Of a stretch of 64,000 nt of DNA, positions 9,204 through 20,712 are shown piece after piece (within the stretch, counting starts at the first letter, position 1; every line of letters starts with the position of its first letter). The notes under the pieces are model-generated. The model was not told the DNA's origin and searched no databases. It worked only from the letters and a program-made list of their open reading frames with translations. The stretch lies in the NCBI GenBank assembly GCA_030789695.1, contig CM061140.1, positions 77,996,422 through 78,060,421 on the forward strand, read 5' to 3'. The DNA is from Scilla litardierei (lineage: Eukaryota; Streptophyta; Magnoliopsida; Asparagales; Asparagaceae). A program made the position numbers and the translations under genes.

Positions 9204-12200
9204 CCCCGCGCAAGACAGGGAGTATTTTTGCCCGTCGTGCGCGCGGATGGAAATTGCTCTACACTTGTGCATTTTAAGCCCCGCACACGACGCGCACGAC
9301 TGGGTTAATTTTGCCCGTCGTGCGCGCGGATGGAAATTGATATACACGTTGCGTTTTACCCCTCGCGCACGACGGGGGTAATTTTGCCCGTCATGCGCAC
9401 GGATGGAAAATGCTCCACAATTGTGCGTTTTAAGCCCCGCACACAACGCGCACGACGGGGGTAATTTTGCCCATCGTGCGCGCGGATGGAAATTGCTGCA
9501 CACTAGGCATTTTAACCCCCGCGCGCGACGGGGCGTATTTTTGTCCGTCGTGCGCGCGGCTGGAAAATGCTCCACACTTGTGCATTTTAAGCCCTGCAGA
9601 CGACGCGCACGATGGGGGCAATTTTGCCCGTCATGCGCGCGGATGGAAATTGCTTCACACTAGGCGTTGTAACCCCAGGGTACGACGGGGTTAATTTTAC
9701 CCGTCGTGCGCTCGGATGGAAATTTCTGCACGCTAGGCGTTTTACCCACGCACACGACGGGGGTAATTTTGCCCATCGTGCGCGCGGATGGAAATTGCTT
9801 TACACGTTGCGTTTTACCCCTCGCGCATGACGGGGGTAATTTTGCCCGTCGTGCGTACGTTTGGTAAATGCTCCACACTTGTGCGTTTCCCGCGCACGAC
9901 GCACACGACGGGGGTAATTTTGCCCGTCGTGCGCGCGGATGGAAATTTCTTCACACTAGGCGTTTTACCCCCGCGCACGACGGGGTTAATTTTGCCCGTC
10001 GTGCGCGCGGATGGAAATTTCTTCACACTAGGCGTTTTACCCCCGCACACGACGGGGCGTATTTTTGCCCGTCGTGCGTGTGGATGGAAAATGCTACACA
10101 CTTGTGCTTGTTAAGGGCGCACGACGCGCACGACGGGGGTAATTTTGCCCGTCGTGCGCGCGGATAGAATATGCTCCACACTTATGCTTGTTAAGCCCCT
10201 CGCACGACGCGCACGACAGGGGTAATTTTGCCCGTCGTGCGCGCGGATGGAAATTGCTTCACACGTTGCGTTTTACCCCCCACGCACGACGGGGGAAATT
10301 TTGCCCGTTGTGCGACCGGATGGAAATTGCCCCACACTTGTGTGTTTTAAGCCCCGCACACGATGCGCACGACGGGGTTAATTTTGCCCGTCGTGCGCGT
10401 GGATGGAAATTGCTCCACACCAGGCATTTTACCGCGCACGACGGGGGTAATTTTGCCTGTCGTGCGCGCCGATGGATAATTCTCCACACTTATCCGTTTT
10501 AAGCCCCGTGCACGACGCGCACGACTGGGGGTTATTTTGCCCGTAGTGCGCGCGGAAGGAAATTGCTTCACACTATGTGTTTTAACCCCCGTGCACGACG
10601 AGGCGTATATTTTTGCCCAACGTGCGCGCGGCTGGAAAATGCTCCACACTTTTGCGTTTTAAGCCCCGTGCACGACGCACACGACGGGGGTAATTTTGCC
10701 CGTCGTGCGCGCGGATGGAAATTGCTTCACACGTTGCGTTTTACCCCCGACGCACGACGGGGGAAATTTTGCCCATCGTGCGCATGGATGGAAATTGCTC
10801 CACACTTGTGTGTTTTAAGCCCCGTACACGACGCGCACGACTGGGTTCATTTTGCCCGTCGTGCGCGCGGATGGAAATTGCTTCACACGGGCGTTTTAAC
10901 ACCCGCGCACGACGGGGGTAATTTTGCCCGTCGTGCGCGCGGATTGAAATTGCTTTACACGTTGCGTTTTACCCCTCGCGCACGACGGGGGTAATTTTGC
11001 CCGTCGTGTGCATGGATGGAAAATGCTCCACACTTGTGCGTTTAAGCCCCGCACACGACGCGCACGACGGGGGAAATTTTGCCCGTCTTGCACGCGGATG
11101 GAAAATGCTCCACACTTGTGTGTTTTAAGCCCCGAACACGACACGCACGACGGGGGTAATTTTGCCCGTCATGCGCGTGGATGGAAATTGCTTCACACTT
11201 GGCGTTTTAACCCCTGCGCACGACGGGGCGTATTTTTGCCCGTCGTGCACGCGGCTGGAAAATGCTCCACACTTGTGCGTTATAAGCCCCGCGGACGATG
11301 CGCACGACGGGTGTAATTTTACCCGTCGTGCGCGCGGCTGGAAATTTCTTCACACTAGGCGTTTTAACCCCCGCGTACGACGGGGTTAATTTTGCCCGTC
11401 GTGCGCTCGGATGGAAATTGCTGCACACTAGGCATTTTAACCCACGCGCACGACGGGGGTAAGTTTGCCCGTCGTGCGCGCGGATGGAAATTGCTTTACA
11501 CATTGCATTTTCCCCCTCGCGCACGACGGGTGTAATTTTCCCTGTCGTGCGCACGGATAGAAATTGCTCCACACTTGTGCGTTTCCCCGCACACGACGCG
11601 CACGACGGGGTTAATTTTGCTCGTCGTGTGCGCGGATGGAAATTGCTCCACACCAGGCATTTTACCCCCCGCGCACGATGGGGGTAATTTTGCCCGTCGT
11701 GCGCGCCGATGGAAAATGCTCCACACTTGTATGTTTTAAGTCCTGCACACGACGCGCACGACTGGGGGTAATTTTGCACGTCGTGCGCGCGCGGATGGAA
11801 ATTGCTTCACACTAGGCGTTTTAACCCCCGCGCACGACGGGGCGTATTTTTGCCCGTCGTGCGCGTGGCTGGAAAATGCTCCACACTTGTGCGTTTTAAG
11901 CCCTGCGGACGACGCGCACGACGGGGGTAATTTTGCCCGTCGTGCGCGCGGATGGAAATTGCTTCACACTTGGCATTTTAACCCCTGCGTACGACGGGGT
12001 TAATTTTGCCCATCGTGCGCTCAGATGGAAATTGCTGCACACTAGGCGTTTTAACCCACGCGCGCGACGTGGGTAATTTTGCCCGTCGTGCGCGCGGATG
12101 GAAATTGCTTTACACGTTGCGTTTTACCCCTCGCGCACGAAGGGGGTAATTTTGCCCGTCGTGCGCGCGGATGGAAATTGCTTTACATGTTGCGTTTTAC

Positions 12201-12375
12201 CCTTGCGCACGACGGGGGTAATTTTGCCCATCGTGTGCACGGATGGAAATTGCTTTACACGTTGCGTTTTACCCATCACGCACGACGGGGTTAATTTTGC
12301 CCATCGTGCGCACGGTTGGTAACTGCTCCACACTTGTGCGTTTTAGGCCCATGCCGCGCACGACGCGTAGGCTGT
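9204..12375. repeat. Array of about 40 GC-rich hairpin units, 73-83 bp each
   Basis: Each unit has CGCGCACGACGGG, a ten-base AT-rich loop (usually GGTAATTTTG), then CCCGTCGTGCGCG, a 13-base perfect stem. Next comes a linker GATGGAAATTGCTYCACAC with three endings: TTGTGCGTTTTAAGCCCC, TAGGCGTTTTAACCCC or GTTGCGTTTTACCCC. The longer units add an extra CACACGACG. The three linker types alternate in no simple order. Most differences between copies are CpG to TpG or CpA, as expected from cytosine methylation. The open frames across it are arginine-rich by composition and are not genes. Confidence 0.85.
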
Positions 12376-12625
12376 AGCGCGTTGTGCGCGGGGAGTAATT
12401 TACTCCGTTCTGGTTCGACGCGTACACCGGTGCCGTTTAGTGTAAACTATTTCTTTGAAAATGATTTAAAGGGCGGGATGGTAATTGCAACAATAGTTCT
12501 AAAAATTTGCTTTGATTGGGGCTATAAGGGCGGGATGGTAATTTCCCCAAAAGTTCCGGTTGCGTAAGGGCGTGTTGGTAATTGCACCAAAAGTTCCTCA
12601 TGTTCCGCTTTTAACAACAGCCGGG

Positions 12626-12696
12626 GGATCGGATCGGACGGTCAGGAGGGGTCGAGCGCAGGAATCCCATCTGAGCACGAGTGCAGTCGCATTTTA

Positions 12697-12698
<2 letters not shown>
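12626..12698 (-). repeat. Terminal inverted repeat (right end of array element)
   Basis: On the minus strand it reads GGTAAAATGCGACTGCACTC and continues to GTCCGATCCGATC. It matches 43563-43634 with two internal differences. The outer base lies against (TA)n. Confidence 0.75.
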
Positions 12699-12759
<61 letters not shown>

Positions 12760-12804
12760 TGTATGTATGTATGTATGTATGTATGTATGTATGTATGTAT
12801 GTAT
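12699..12804. repeat. (TA)n followed by (TATG)n microsatellite
   Basis: About 33 bases of alternating TA are followed by about 18 copies of TATG. It is the insertion site of the array element and starts a TA-rich zone. 12805-12958 is AT-rich with no feature seen. Confidence 0.9.
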
Positions 12805-12958
12805 CATGTGAAGATATGTGTATGATATAAAGATAGGGATGTATATCTAACGTGTGAATAAGATTTATATATCTTGTGTATACAAGTGTGTGTGTATATA
12901 TATATTGTATTGATGTAACTCGTGTGCTATAGTAAATATATAGTGTTGTTTATATATA

Positions 12959-13275
12959 TCTATTCTATATTTGTTGAAGAATTTGAATGTTTTCCTACTA
13001 AGACATGTGACTAGGACAAAGGGGCTTACGACTAGGATATGGGCTTGATGACTAAGACAATGACTTGGACAAATTTTTAGAGGGGAACTTTTAAATTATG
13101 AGTATGAGGTTTGAAATTTAAAATTTGAAACAAAACTATTTGGGGGGAAACTTAAATTTTGGGGGGGAACTTGAAATTTTTGAGGAAAACATGAAATTTG
13201 GTGTAACTTGAAATTTGTTTGGGGGGGACTTAGCCATTAAATAAACAGTGCCCTATGGGTATGGGCAATGACTAG
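12959..13275 (+). mobile_element. Small non-autonomous Helitron
   Basis: It starts A|TCTATTCTATATTTG, a Helitron-type 5' end, and stops at CTAG|T after an imperfect hairpin (GTGCCCTATGGGTATGGGCA). It lies between A and T of TA-rich DNA with no target duplication. The interior, with runs of G and AAATTTGAAAC, is non-coding. Confidence 0.6.
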
Positions 13276-13323
13276 TATATATATATGTGTGTGTGTATAT
13301 ATACACATATATATATATATATA
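13276..13323. repeat. (TA)n/(TG)n microsatellite between two Helitron 3' ends
   Basis: Alternating TA with a short TGTGTG core. It separates the 3' ends of the Helitrons at 12959-13275 and 13324-14019, which face each other. Confidence 0.8.
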
Positions 13324-14019
13324 CTAGTCATAACCCGTGCCCGCGGGCACGGTTCATTTAAGATTTCCCCCGCGAAATCTTTGTTCCCCGAAAAATTATT
13401 TCTACAGCCAAAATTTAACAGAACAATAAATTAGCCTAAAAATATTTAGTGGCACGAGCCCCTTCGGCGCGGACGTTTTCGGCACGGAACAACAAATTCG
13501 GTGCATGCGCCTCCGACGCGGAATAACAAATTCGGCGTCGAACAACATATTTCGCGCCCGTGCCTTCGACATGAAACAACAAATTAGCGTACAAAAATTT
13601 AGCGGGCGTCGGGCGCCTTCGAGGCGGGCGCAGAACAACAAACCTCAGGGTATTTTTATGCTACTTTGTTGTTCCGATAAATTGTTTTAACGCTAAATTT
13701 TTTATTTTGTTTACTTTAATGTATCATGCTTCTCCACGATCTTTTCCAATGAACTTTTAATTTCAAAGTTTAGGTTTCCAATGCACTTTCCCCCCCAAAT
13801 TTAATCTCCATAATCTTTTCCAATGCACTTCTAATTTCAAAGTTTAGGTTCACTAGGCACTCTCCCACTGCCAAATTTAATCTACACAATCTTTCCCAAG
13901 ACACTTTTCCTACTAAATCCCATTCTAACCATTGATTTAGCAAGATCAAATCTCAGCCACTCTTTATCTTGTCCTAGTCAGCCCTAGAATTCAAAAAACA
14001 TTGTCAAATGTATAATAGA
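13324..14019 (-). mobile_element. Non-autonomous Helitron
   Basis: The minus-strand 3' end is CCGTGCCCGCGGGCACGG, a perfect palindromic hairpin, then GTTATGACTAG against TA repeats. The minus-strand 5' end is TCTATTATACATTTG at 14019. Termini match 28284-28906. Interior motifs recur in both (GCCCTAGAATTCAAAAA near the 5' end, GGTTCATTTAAGA and TTCCCCCGCGAAAT near the 3' end). Open frames rich in CGCCGAA-type repeats have no recognisable product. Confidence 0.75.
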
Positions 14020-14054
14020 TATATATATATATATACATATATACATATATATAT

Positions 14055-14450
14055 GGGTAAAGTGTTCCTAGGGTGCCTCCTTAGATTCAATCTAAGGAGT
14101 CACCCCCATTTCCCCCCCATCTCCCACGTTTTTTTCGGATTTTTTTATGGGGTTGTTGTTCACCTCGTGGATGATCAACATACCAAATTTCAAGGGATTC
14201 CAATACTTTTTGAGCCCCCATCTACCCCTTTCAACTTCGTAGGGCTTTCAGCACGTTTTCAGACCGTTGAAATTGAAAGGGGTAGATGGGGGCTCTAAAA
14301 GTATTGGAATGACTTGAGTTTTGGTATGTTGACCATCCATGATGTGAACACCAACCTCATTAAAAATTAAATCCAATAAAAATGTGGGATATGAGTGAAA
14401 ATGGGGGCGACTCCTTAGATTCAATCTAAGGAGTCACCCTAGGAACACTT

Positions 14451-14455
<5 letters not shown>
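14055..14455. mobile_element. Foldback element (401 bp) inserted in (TA)n
   Basis: Ends are GGGTAAAGTGTTCCTAGGGTG and its complement, followed on each side by the palindrome CTCCTTAGATTCAATCTAAGGAG. The inverted repeats extend inward (GGTTG.TTCAC, CAATACTTTT.GAGCCCCCAT, ACCCCTTTCAA) so most of the element folds on itself. Both sides are (TA)n. It resembles microsatellite-targeting MITEs such as rice Micron in target choice. I could not tie it to a transposase family. Confidence 0.75.

Positions 14456-14516
<61 letters not shown>
14456..14516. repeat. (TA)n microsatellite between two foldback elements
   Basis: About 30 TA dinucleotides, flanked on each side by a different foldback element. 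Confidence 0.9.
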
Positions 14517-14519
<3 letters not shown>

Positions 14520-14525
14520 CAATTT

Positions 14526-14937
14526 GGGCCTGAGCTGATAGCGCAGGAAACTTTTCCTGAGCTTACAGCGCAGGAAATTTTTCCTGCGTTGTCAACAATT
14601 TTGGGGGTCAAAAAATATCCTTTTTCAAACAAATTTTTTCAGGGTGTTCTCCAACTTATTAACTAGCCCCCCATCAATTTTCAAGCCGATCCAACACCGT
14701 TTGATCCTTCGTTCATCGATTTCAAAAATGTTGCACTGACAGTTCGGAATTCTGGAGCGGTTATTTTGAAATCGATGAACGGAGGCTCAAACGGTGTTGT
14801 GTCGTCTTTAAAATTGGTGGGAAGATATTTAACAAGTTGGATAACCCACTGCAAAAAACCTTTTGAAAAAAAATATTTTTTGACCCCCCAAATTGCTGTC
14901 AGCGAGGATATTTTTCCTGCGCTGACAGCTCAGGCCC
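14526..14937. mobile_element. Second foldback element (412 bp) in (TA)n/(TG)n
   Basis: Ends are GGGCCTGAGCTGATAGCGC and, inverted, GCGCTGACAGCTCAGGCCC. Inner arms also pair: AGGAAAATTTTTCCTG-type repeats, TTTTTGACCCCC, and ATCGATGAACG.AGG..CAAACGGTGTT. It is unlike the element at 14055 in sequence but similar in size, foldback form and target. No coding capacity is seen. Confidence 0.7.
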
Positions 14938-14960
14938 ATATTCATGTGTATGTATGTGTG

Positions 14961-15013
<53 letters not shown>

Positions 15014-15950
15014 GCATTAAATATATTCTTTGTAATATATATGAATAGTTGACTACTTATATGTTAGTATATTTGTGCAGGTATATATGTGCTTGAATAT
15101 AAAACTACGTATGTAAATATTAGATATGAATACATATGTATGTATCCTTGCATATATATAAAGTGAGTGTGTACTGGGATGTTGATATACTATACATATA
15201 TCCTAATCGGAATATTTACTATAGTTATATTTCTGTGAACATATTTGTGTGCAGACGATTATATATAATTTTCTGTATAGTTGAAAGTGTTTATACCTAT
15301 GTGATGAAGTAATATATTTGTGTGTGGTAACCCACTGGATATGTGTGGTGCATCATATCAGTGTGTATACGTATTGATGTATGACTATCTACTATAAGTG
15401 TATCAATATTTGGATATACCTACTTACATATGCATATTAACAAGGTTGTATGCATATTGGATGTGACATATATAGTAGAATGTGTATCTATAAATGGATG
15501 TATACTTGGTCAATACTTAGATGTATCTAGGCATATCTATATGTATGTATATGTATAAGTATGCCAGCTCTGTGACTTATGAGTATTGTGTGTTTTGAGC
15601 ATGTATGCATATAGATATATTTAATTATAAGGAGTATGTGTGATTACATATATAGGTGTATGTATTTAAATATATCTATATGTGTACCCATGAAATAACA
15701 TACATCCTTAAACATATACTTGTGTGAATCTTTATGTAAGTACATATGTATTTGGTAAAGTATGTGTATAAATGTGGATGTGAATATTGATGCCTTGGAT
15801 GCGTCTATATTTCTACTTATTACTGTGTACAAGTATTGATATATGTGTCTGTATGTATAGGTATACTAGTATGTGTGTATAATCTATGGTGTAGTGCATG
15901 TATACATGACTGTATAATGTATACTTATATCATTGTTTCTATTTCATGGG
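14938..15950. repeat. TG/TA-rich low-complexity sequence
   Basis: Starts with (TGTA)n, (TG)n and (TA)n to 15008, then about 940 bases of degenerate TATG/TGTA-rich DNA without a credible gene. It resembles 19500-20500, the 3' part of the gypsy element, and like that region ends at an AAAGTCCGAGG-type polypurine segment. It may therefore be an older copy of that element interior. Confidence 0.5.
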
Positions 15951-15995
15951 TGGGAAGACCCTTAGGCCTAATCAACCTCCTGTTAGACCATTAGT

Positions 15996-16045
15996 TTTGG
16001 AAAGTCCGAGGGCAGACTTTGTTTTTAAGGTGTGTAGAATGTAAT
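15996..16045 (+). mobile_element. Remnant of a gypsy 3' polypurine region and LTR start
   Basis: GGAAAGTCCGAGGGCAGACTTTG, interrupted only by single changes, parallels AGAAAGTCCGAGGACGGACT at 20501-20520. As there, it is followed by a G-rich stretch and a TGTAA start (16040). The LTR that should follow is not recognisable. 16046-16405 shows only a small repeat of CACCTAAC-type segments. Confidence 0.45.
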
Positions 16046-16405
16046 ACCAGTATCTATATATACGTGTATATGTACGTATTTTTGGAATGCATGTATACGT
16101 ATAATGTTTGGGGATCCTAACATATTTTTTCTTTAATTTTTGTGAAGTCAAAATTATTTTTAATAAGTTTTAAACCATCTTTTGGATTTAATAAATAAAG
16201 TATATGGCTTAAATACTTGTGTATTTGATGAGTATCAAGTATTAATGCTTGTATTTTTATTTATTTAGAAATTAAAATCCTAATTTGTCAGGCCATGCCA
16301 CCTCTTCATCCAAGGTGTCATTTGGAGTTTAACTTTCACCTAACACATTCGTAGGTGTCATTAGCAGAATGACTCACACCTAACTCCAAGCTAGGTGGCA
16401 TATGG

Positions 16406-17376
16406 TGTAACGGCCGGTACTCGCTATTCGTCATACGGCTGTGCGTATAGCAATTTCGAGTACCCGAATGGTTTTGTGCTTGGTATGTGAGTCGTGTCGT
16501 TGAGTTGATAGGGCCGTATCACCTTGGTTGCATCCTTAGCAAGCCACCCCCGACGTGTGCCAACTTTGATTACGATCTATGCACTAAGTGTTTAACAGTG
16601 ACAAGTGATTAATAGTGGTAGAGATAAGCGGCCTGAGCCACGAGCTGGCCAGCAGGTGGACTCTCTATGCACTAAGTGATAAGTGATAAGTGATAAGTGA
16701 TTAGTGATTAGTGATAAGTGTTAAATGATAAGTGATTAGTGATTTGGTAGCTTTTGCTGCATCGTGTGTGCTTGCCTCTCTTTTTAAACTGTTGCATCAT
16801 ACTTAACTGCCATGTCATTGCTTAATACTACAAGTGCTAGGTTGTTAGTTACTTTCAGTTTCCTTGCCCAAGTCTTTTAGACTTGCTGACATGTGCCCCT
16901 TTTCTCTTTTGGGTGTCACATGTTAGATTGTGAGCCAGAGTTGGTCGTTGAGGACGAGCAGGTTGCAGGTGTTGAGTTCGAGGACATAGGAGACCAGTCC
17001 TAGAGCTCCTTCTAGCTGTTGTTATTTTCTGCTTAGTCGTTGTTAGGCTGTCGGTGCGTAGCACCTCTCTTTTCTTGTTGATGATATGTATTATGTTGGC
17101 CATGCCTTAGGCCTCTTTTCAGTCTCTTGTACTTTCCTTTTAGATTCTTCTTTTAGCCTGGTGGCTTTTCTGTGATGTTGAAATTTATTGTGGACATTCT
17201 GAGATTGAATATTTTATCTCTAACTCCTCCCTTGTTATTATTGTTGTTCCGCGTCGCACTTGCAAGGACCTGCCAATTGATATTTTATACGCTTATCAGA
17301 CTGCAGCTTCACAGCTCCACGTCTGAGCGGACCTCCTCACGTCTCGCCTTCCATTTTAGGGAAGCGGGGCGTGACA
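16406..17376 (+). mobile_element. Ty3/gypsy LTR (971 bp)
   Basis: It starts TGTAACGGCCGGTACTCGC and ends GGGGCGTGACA, giving TG...CA ends. The first 172 bases recur at 20541-20712 and the last 400 are homologous to 1852-2243. An AAGTGAT microsatellite (16600-16745) lies inside. After the end, TTTTAGTGGTGGCCCATGCA looks like a decayed initiator-Met primer site. The polypurine type suggests a Tekay/Del-like chromovirus, but no coding domain remains to test this. Confidence 0.7.
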
Positions 17377-20300
17377 GGTTTTAGTGGTGGCCCATGCAGG
17401 TCCTCTTGCAATTGCAAATTAACGGAACAACGATAATAACGGAATTTCCATTAAATAAATTGCAACATCTGAGTCATAAGCCTTGAAGTCAAGTCGTTTC
17501 TTTTGTCACTAGGTGGTAAGAAGACTTAGTTAGACGTCTGTGCTTGCTAGTTAGAGGTCCCTGATTGTTAGTTAGACTCCATGCTAGAAATTGATGTAAC
17601 CGTCTTAGGAACTACCTTAGTGGTTCTTGCCTAGCCCTGACCATATTAGACTTCTAGGATTTCTTTAGCCGTTCGCTTGGGTTCATCAACTTCGGGCCCA
17701 ACAGAACATGATCTTGATTCTCTTAGGACCGTCCCTGAGGTCTCTAATATATATTCTAACTCATTGGAAGGATTTAGTGTTAAGTTTCCCTCGACCTTTA
17801 GTCAACCCGATAATTAGAACCCACTGATTCAATCTTTTCCTGATCATTACACTTCGATGTTGTCTGCCGTAGATTTCTCTCGTAGTTTCTTGAATCGTAA
17901 TTTAGGTGTATTCATCACACAACCACATTCCTTGCTCTCGATTCACATGACCACCTCATTACGATTATCGTTGATCTTTCAAATCTTCTCCGTTGCAAAT
18001 CTGATTCTTTCAAAGTCATTTTCGAATTTTTCCTTATTAAAAATTTTCACTCAATTTAAATTTTGTTTTAAAAACCCCTTTTAGTATATTTCCCTAACTT
18101 TCGATTAAGTTAAAAGTCGTTCTTAGATTTTGAAGAGTATTTAGTCGTAATTTTAAATTTCTATCTTGTAACTATTTTCTAACTGATACATTTCGCATTT
18201 GATTTTAAAACTATACTATTATTTTGAAAATTCGATATACCATTTTCTAACTATGAGTTCCATTTTAATCGCATAGCATACATACTTTAGAAATCTTTTC
18301 CAAGCTAAATGGAATTTCAATTATTATATGTATACTTATACCTCATACTATCTCGTTGAACTAAATTTATTTTTAAATTTCGAAGGTTTTGACGAGATTT
18401 TGATCATTGATTTATAATGTTTTTCCAGCCCTTACTTTTCATACCTATTTAAATATCGTGTCCCTTTTCATAAATCAATTTAATTCTGAGCCGCAATTCT
18501 ATTTTCCAAATTCGATTTATGAATTTTCCTTTCTTATTTATGTTATTCAAATGACTCGTCGCGCTTCCTTAATATACTTTTTCAAGTCACAGATGATTTC
18601 AGCTTTCAACAAATCAAGTTATGTTCAAACATTTTTCCGACTACAGATTTTTGGAAAATTACGTTTTCGTAACCACTTCCCAATCTAGACTTTCCATAAT
18701 TTGGTTTTAAGGTTTTATTACAAATTTTGATAATTTTATTACCAAAATATTATTATCTTTCCATTCTCCAAATATGCCTTGGAGTAAATTCTAAACTAAA
18801 TAGAATTTCAATTATTTTCATATCCATACCATGCCCGTTGTGCTCGTATGGTAAGAACCTTGTATAAATCAGTTTCTTTTTGGCAAATTCCGGTTCATCT
18901 GAAAAGTAGTTTTCAATATTGGTTATTTTAATATTTCCTCTAGCTTAAAGACTTTGAAAGTATTTAACATGAACTTAAAATTCTTCAGTTCATTCATTCT
19001 TGAATTTCAAAAATTTTGCCAAAATAATATTGAAATGCTGCCGTATGATATTTTTCTAAACTACGTCCTTAATGTTCGTATGAACGATTTACTTCCTTTC
19101 ATAGTGATTTCTGTTAAGCCAATATATCATTTCCTCCTATTAAATATATTCGACTCAAACTTATTTCGAACAACTCATTTTATCGATCACTAACATTTTC
19201 TACGCATAAGAGAACTCCAATTTTGAGGTATGATTGGTTTTGTACTCTTCGTATTTTAACTTATAACTCTTACACACTATTTTCTGAGTATCATTACCTC
19301 TTTCTTTTCCCACCTAACTATTCACAGTTTTACCCTGGTTCACCTAACCAATCTGGCTCCTTACCTTCGTCCTAGATGAACTCGTGCTTTTCAATCTTTC
19401 CATTCGTCACGCTTTTGATTTCGGTTTCTTTCCTTTTTGTCTAGCCAATAGAGCTTGTCGTTGCCGTATCAACCTTAATATAGTATGTGGGCCCCATTAG
19501 TGTAATTTGATATGTCGTCATAGTGTATTTAATTTCATGGTGCTTATGAAGTTGTATGTGTGTTGGTATTGATATATGTATGGATGATGTGTTGTGGATA
19601 TGGAATACTCTGCTATGATTTGAGTCTCACTCAAGCTTGAGTGAGTATACTCTATGTACATTGGTGTATTGTATGTGGTTGGTGTATAGTGATGGACGAT
19701 GTATGTATAATGTTTGGATTGTTTGTGCCTGGTTGTGTTACGCACACGATTGTGGATGGCTATACCAATATATGGTTATATGAGTTGGTCTTGTAGTATA
19801 GTTATTCACTAAGGACTTGGTTGCGTGAATATATGTGTGCTAGCTAAAGCTAAGTGTGTATATGTGCTGAGTATATAGTGGTATATATGAATGTTACATT
19901 AGCGTGCGTGGATGTGCACCATGCACGGGTAAGTATATGATAGTTATAGGAATTGGTGACTATGGTATGTGTGGTGTGTCGTGATTATAGCTATATGACT
20001 ATATATGAAGTGATAATATGGTGAAGTGTGTGCATGCATTTGAATGACTATAAATTGTCAAATTATAATGATGGTGAATGTATATTAGATAGGGTGAACT
20101 TGTTTTAATAATGGTATGGTGTGATTACACATATTGATTGTTTGGTATTGGATGTGCACTAGGAGATATATGGAGTAGTGTATCCTTATTATTTGGTTCA
20201 TAGGTAGTTATCTAAATGTGGCGTGAACTATTTGGTTGTTTGTGAGTATGTGCACCATGGTATGTGATAAGTATTTAATAGTTCTATAAGGATGTTGTGA

Positions 20301-20540
20301 CTATATGAATGATTGAAATACGTGTATGAAATTGTCTGGCTATGATAGGTATATGAGTATAATGTGCGTGAACAAATACATGATTGTAGAATAAATGATT
20401 GACTACCTAGTGCATATGTATAAGCGTTTGAAATGACTATACGTGGTTGAATGATGATGTGATATTGGTTGGGGTAGTTACTAGATCGACTAGATGTGTT
20501 AGAAAGTCCGAGGACGGACTTTATCCTAAGGTGGGTAGGA
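17377..20540 (+). mobile_element. Non-coding interior of the gypsy element
   Basis: 3.2 kb between the LTR and its truncated partner. The first half is T-rich with TTTTCAAAT-type words, the second half TG/TA-rich. No Gag or Pol motif was seen in any frame. It ends with AAAGTCCGAGGACGGACTTT and GGTGGGTAGGA (20503-20540), a polypurine tract placed directly before TGTAACGG. It is either a decayed or a large non-autonomous element. Confidence 0.55.
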
Positions 20541-20712
20541 TGTAACGGCCGGTACTCGCTATTCGTCATACGGCTGTGCGTATAGCAATTTCGAGTACCC
20601 GAATGGTTTTGTGCTTGGTATGTGAGTCGTGTCGTTGAGTTGATAGGGCCGTAGCACCTTGGTTGCATCCTTAGCAAGCCACCCTCGACGTGTGCCAACT
20701 TTGATTACGATC
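20541..20712 (+). mobile_element. Truncated second gypsy LTR
   Basis: It matches 16406-16577 almost base for base, then diverges abruptly after GATTACGATC. Either this copy was truncated here or one of the two copies was rearranged at this point. The near identity of the shared part suggests the pair is not very old. Confidence 0.7.

Larger units (their letters stand above)
9200..12698 (-). mobile_element. Right end of a (TA)n-targeting DNA transposon filled with hairpin repeats
   Basis: The right edge at 12698 ends in GTCGCATTTTACC directly against a (TA)n tract. The last 72 bases are inverted relative to 43562-43634 with three differences, so they are a terminal inverted repeat of the same family. 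Homology continues inward (GGTGCAATTACCAA at 12569-12582 on the opposite strand). No coding sequence is present and the interior is the hairpin array. The left end is not visible because the Athila element sits there. The family link to the MULE at 43562 rests on the shared terminus and hairpin motif. Confidence 0.65.

Noticed and set aside
9166..12333. Many overlapping open frames rich in RAR/CAR words
   Set aside because: They arise from the GC-rich repeat, appear on both strands and have no domain or start context.
9204..12375. Regular repeat-spacer look of a CRISPR array
   Set aside because: Linkers are repeated, not unique, unit length varies, and the context is a plant transposon end.
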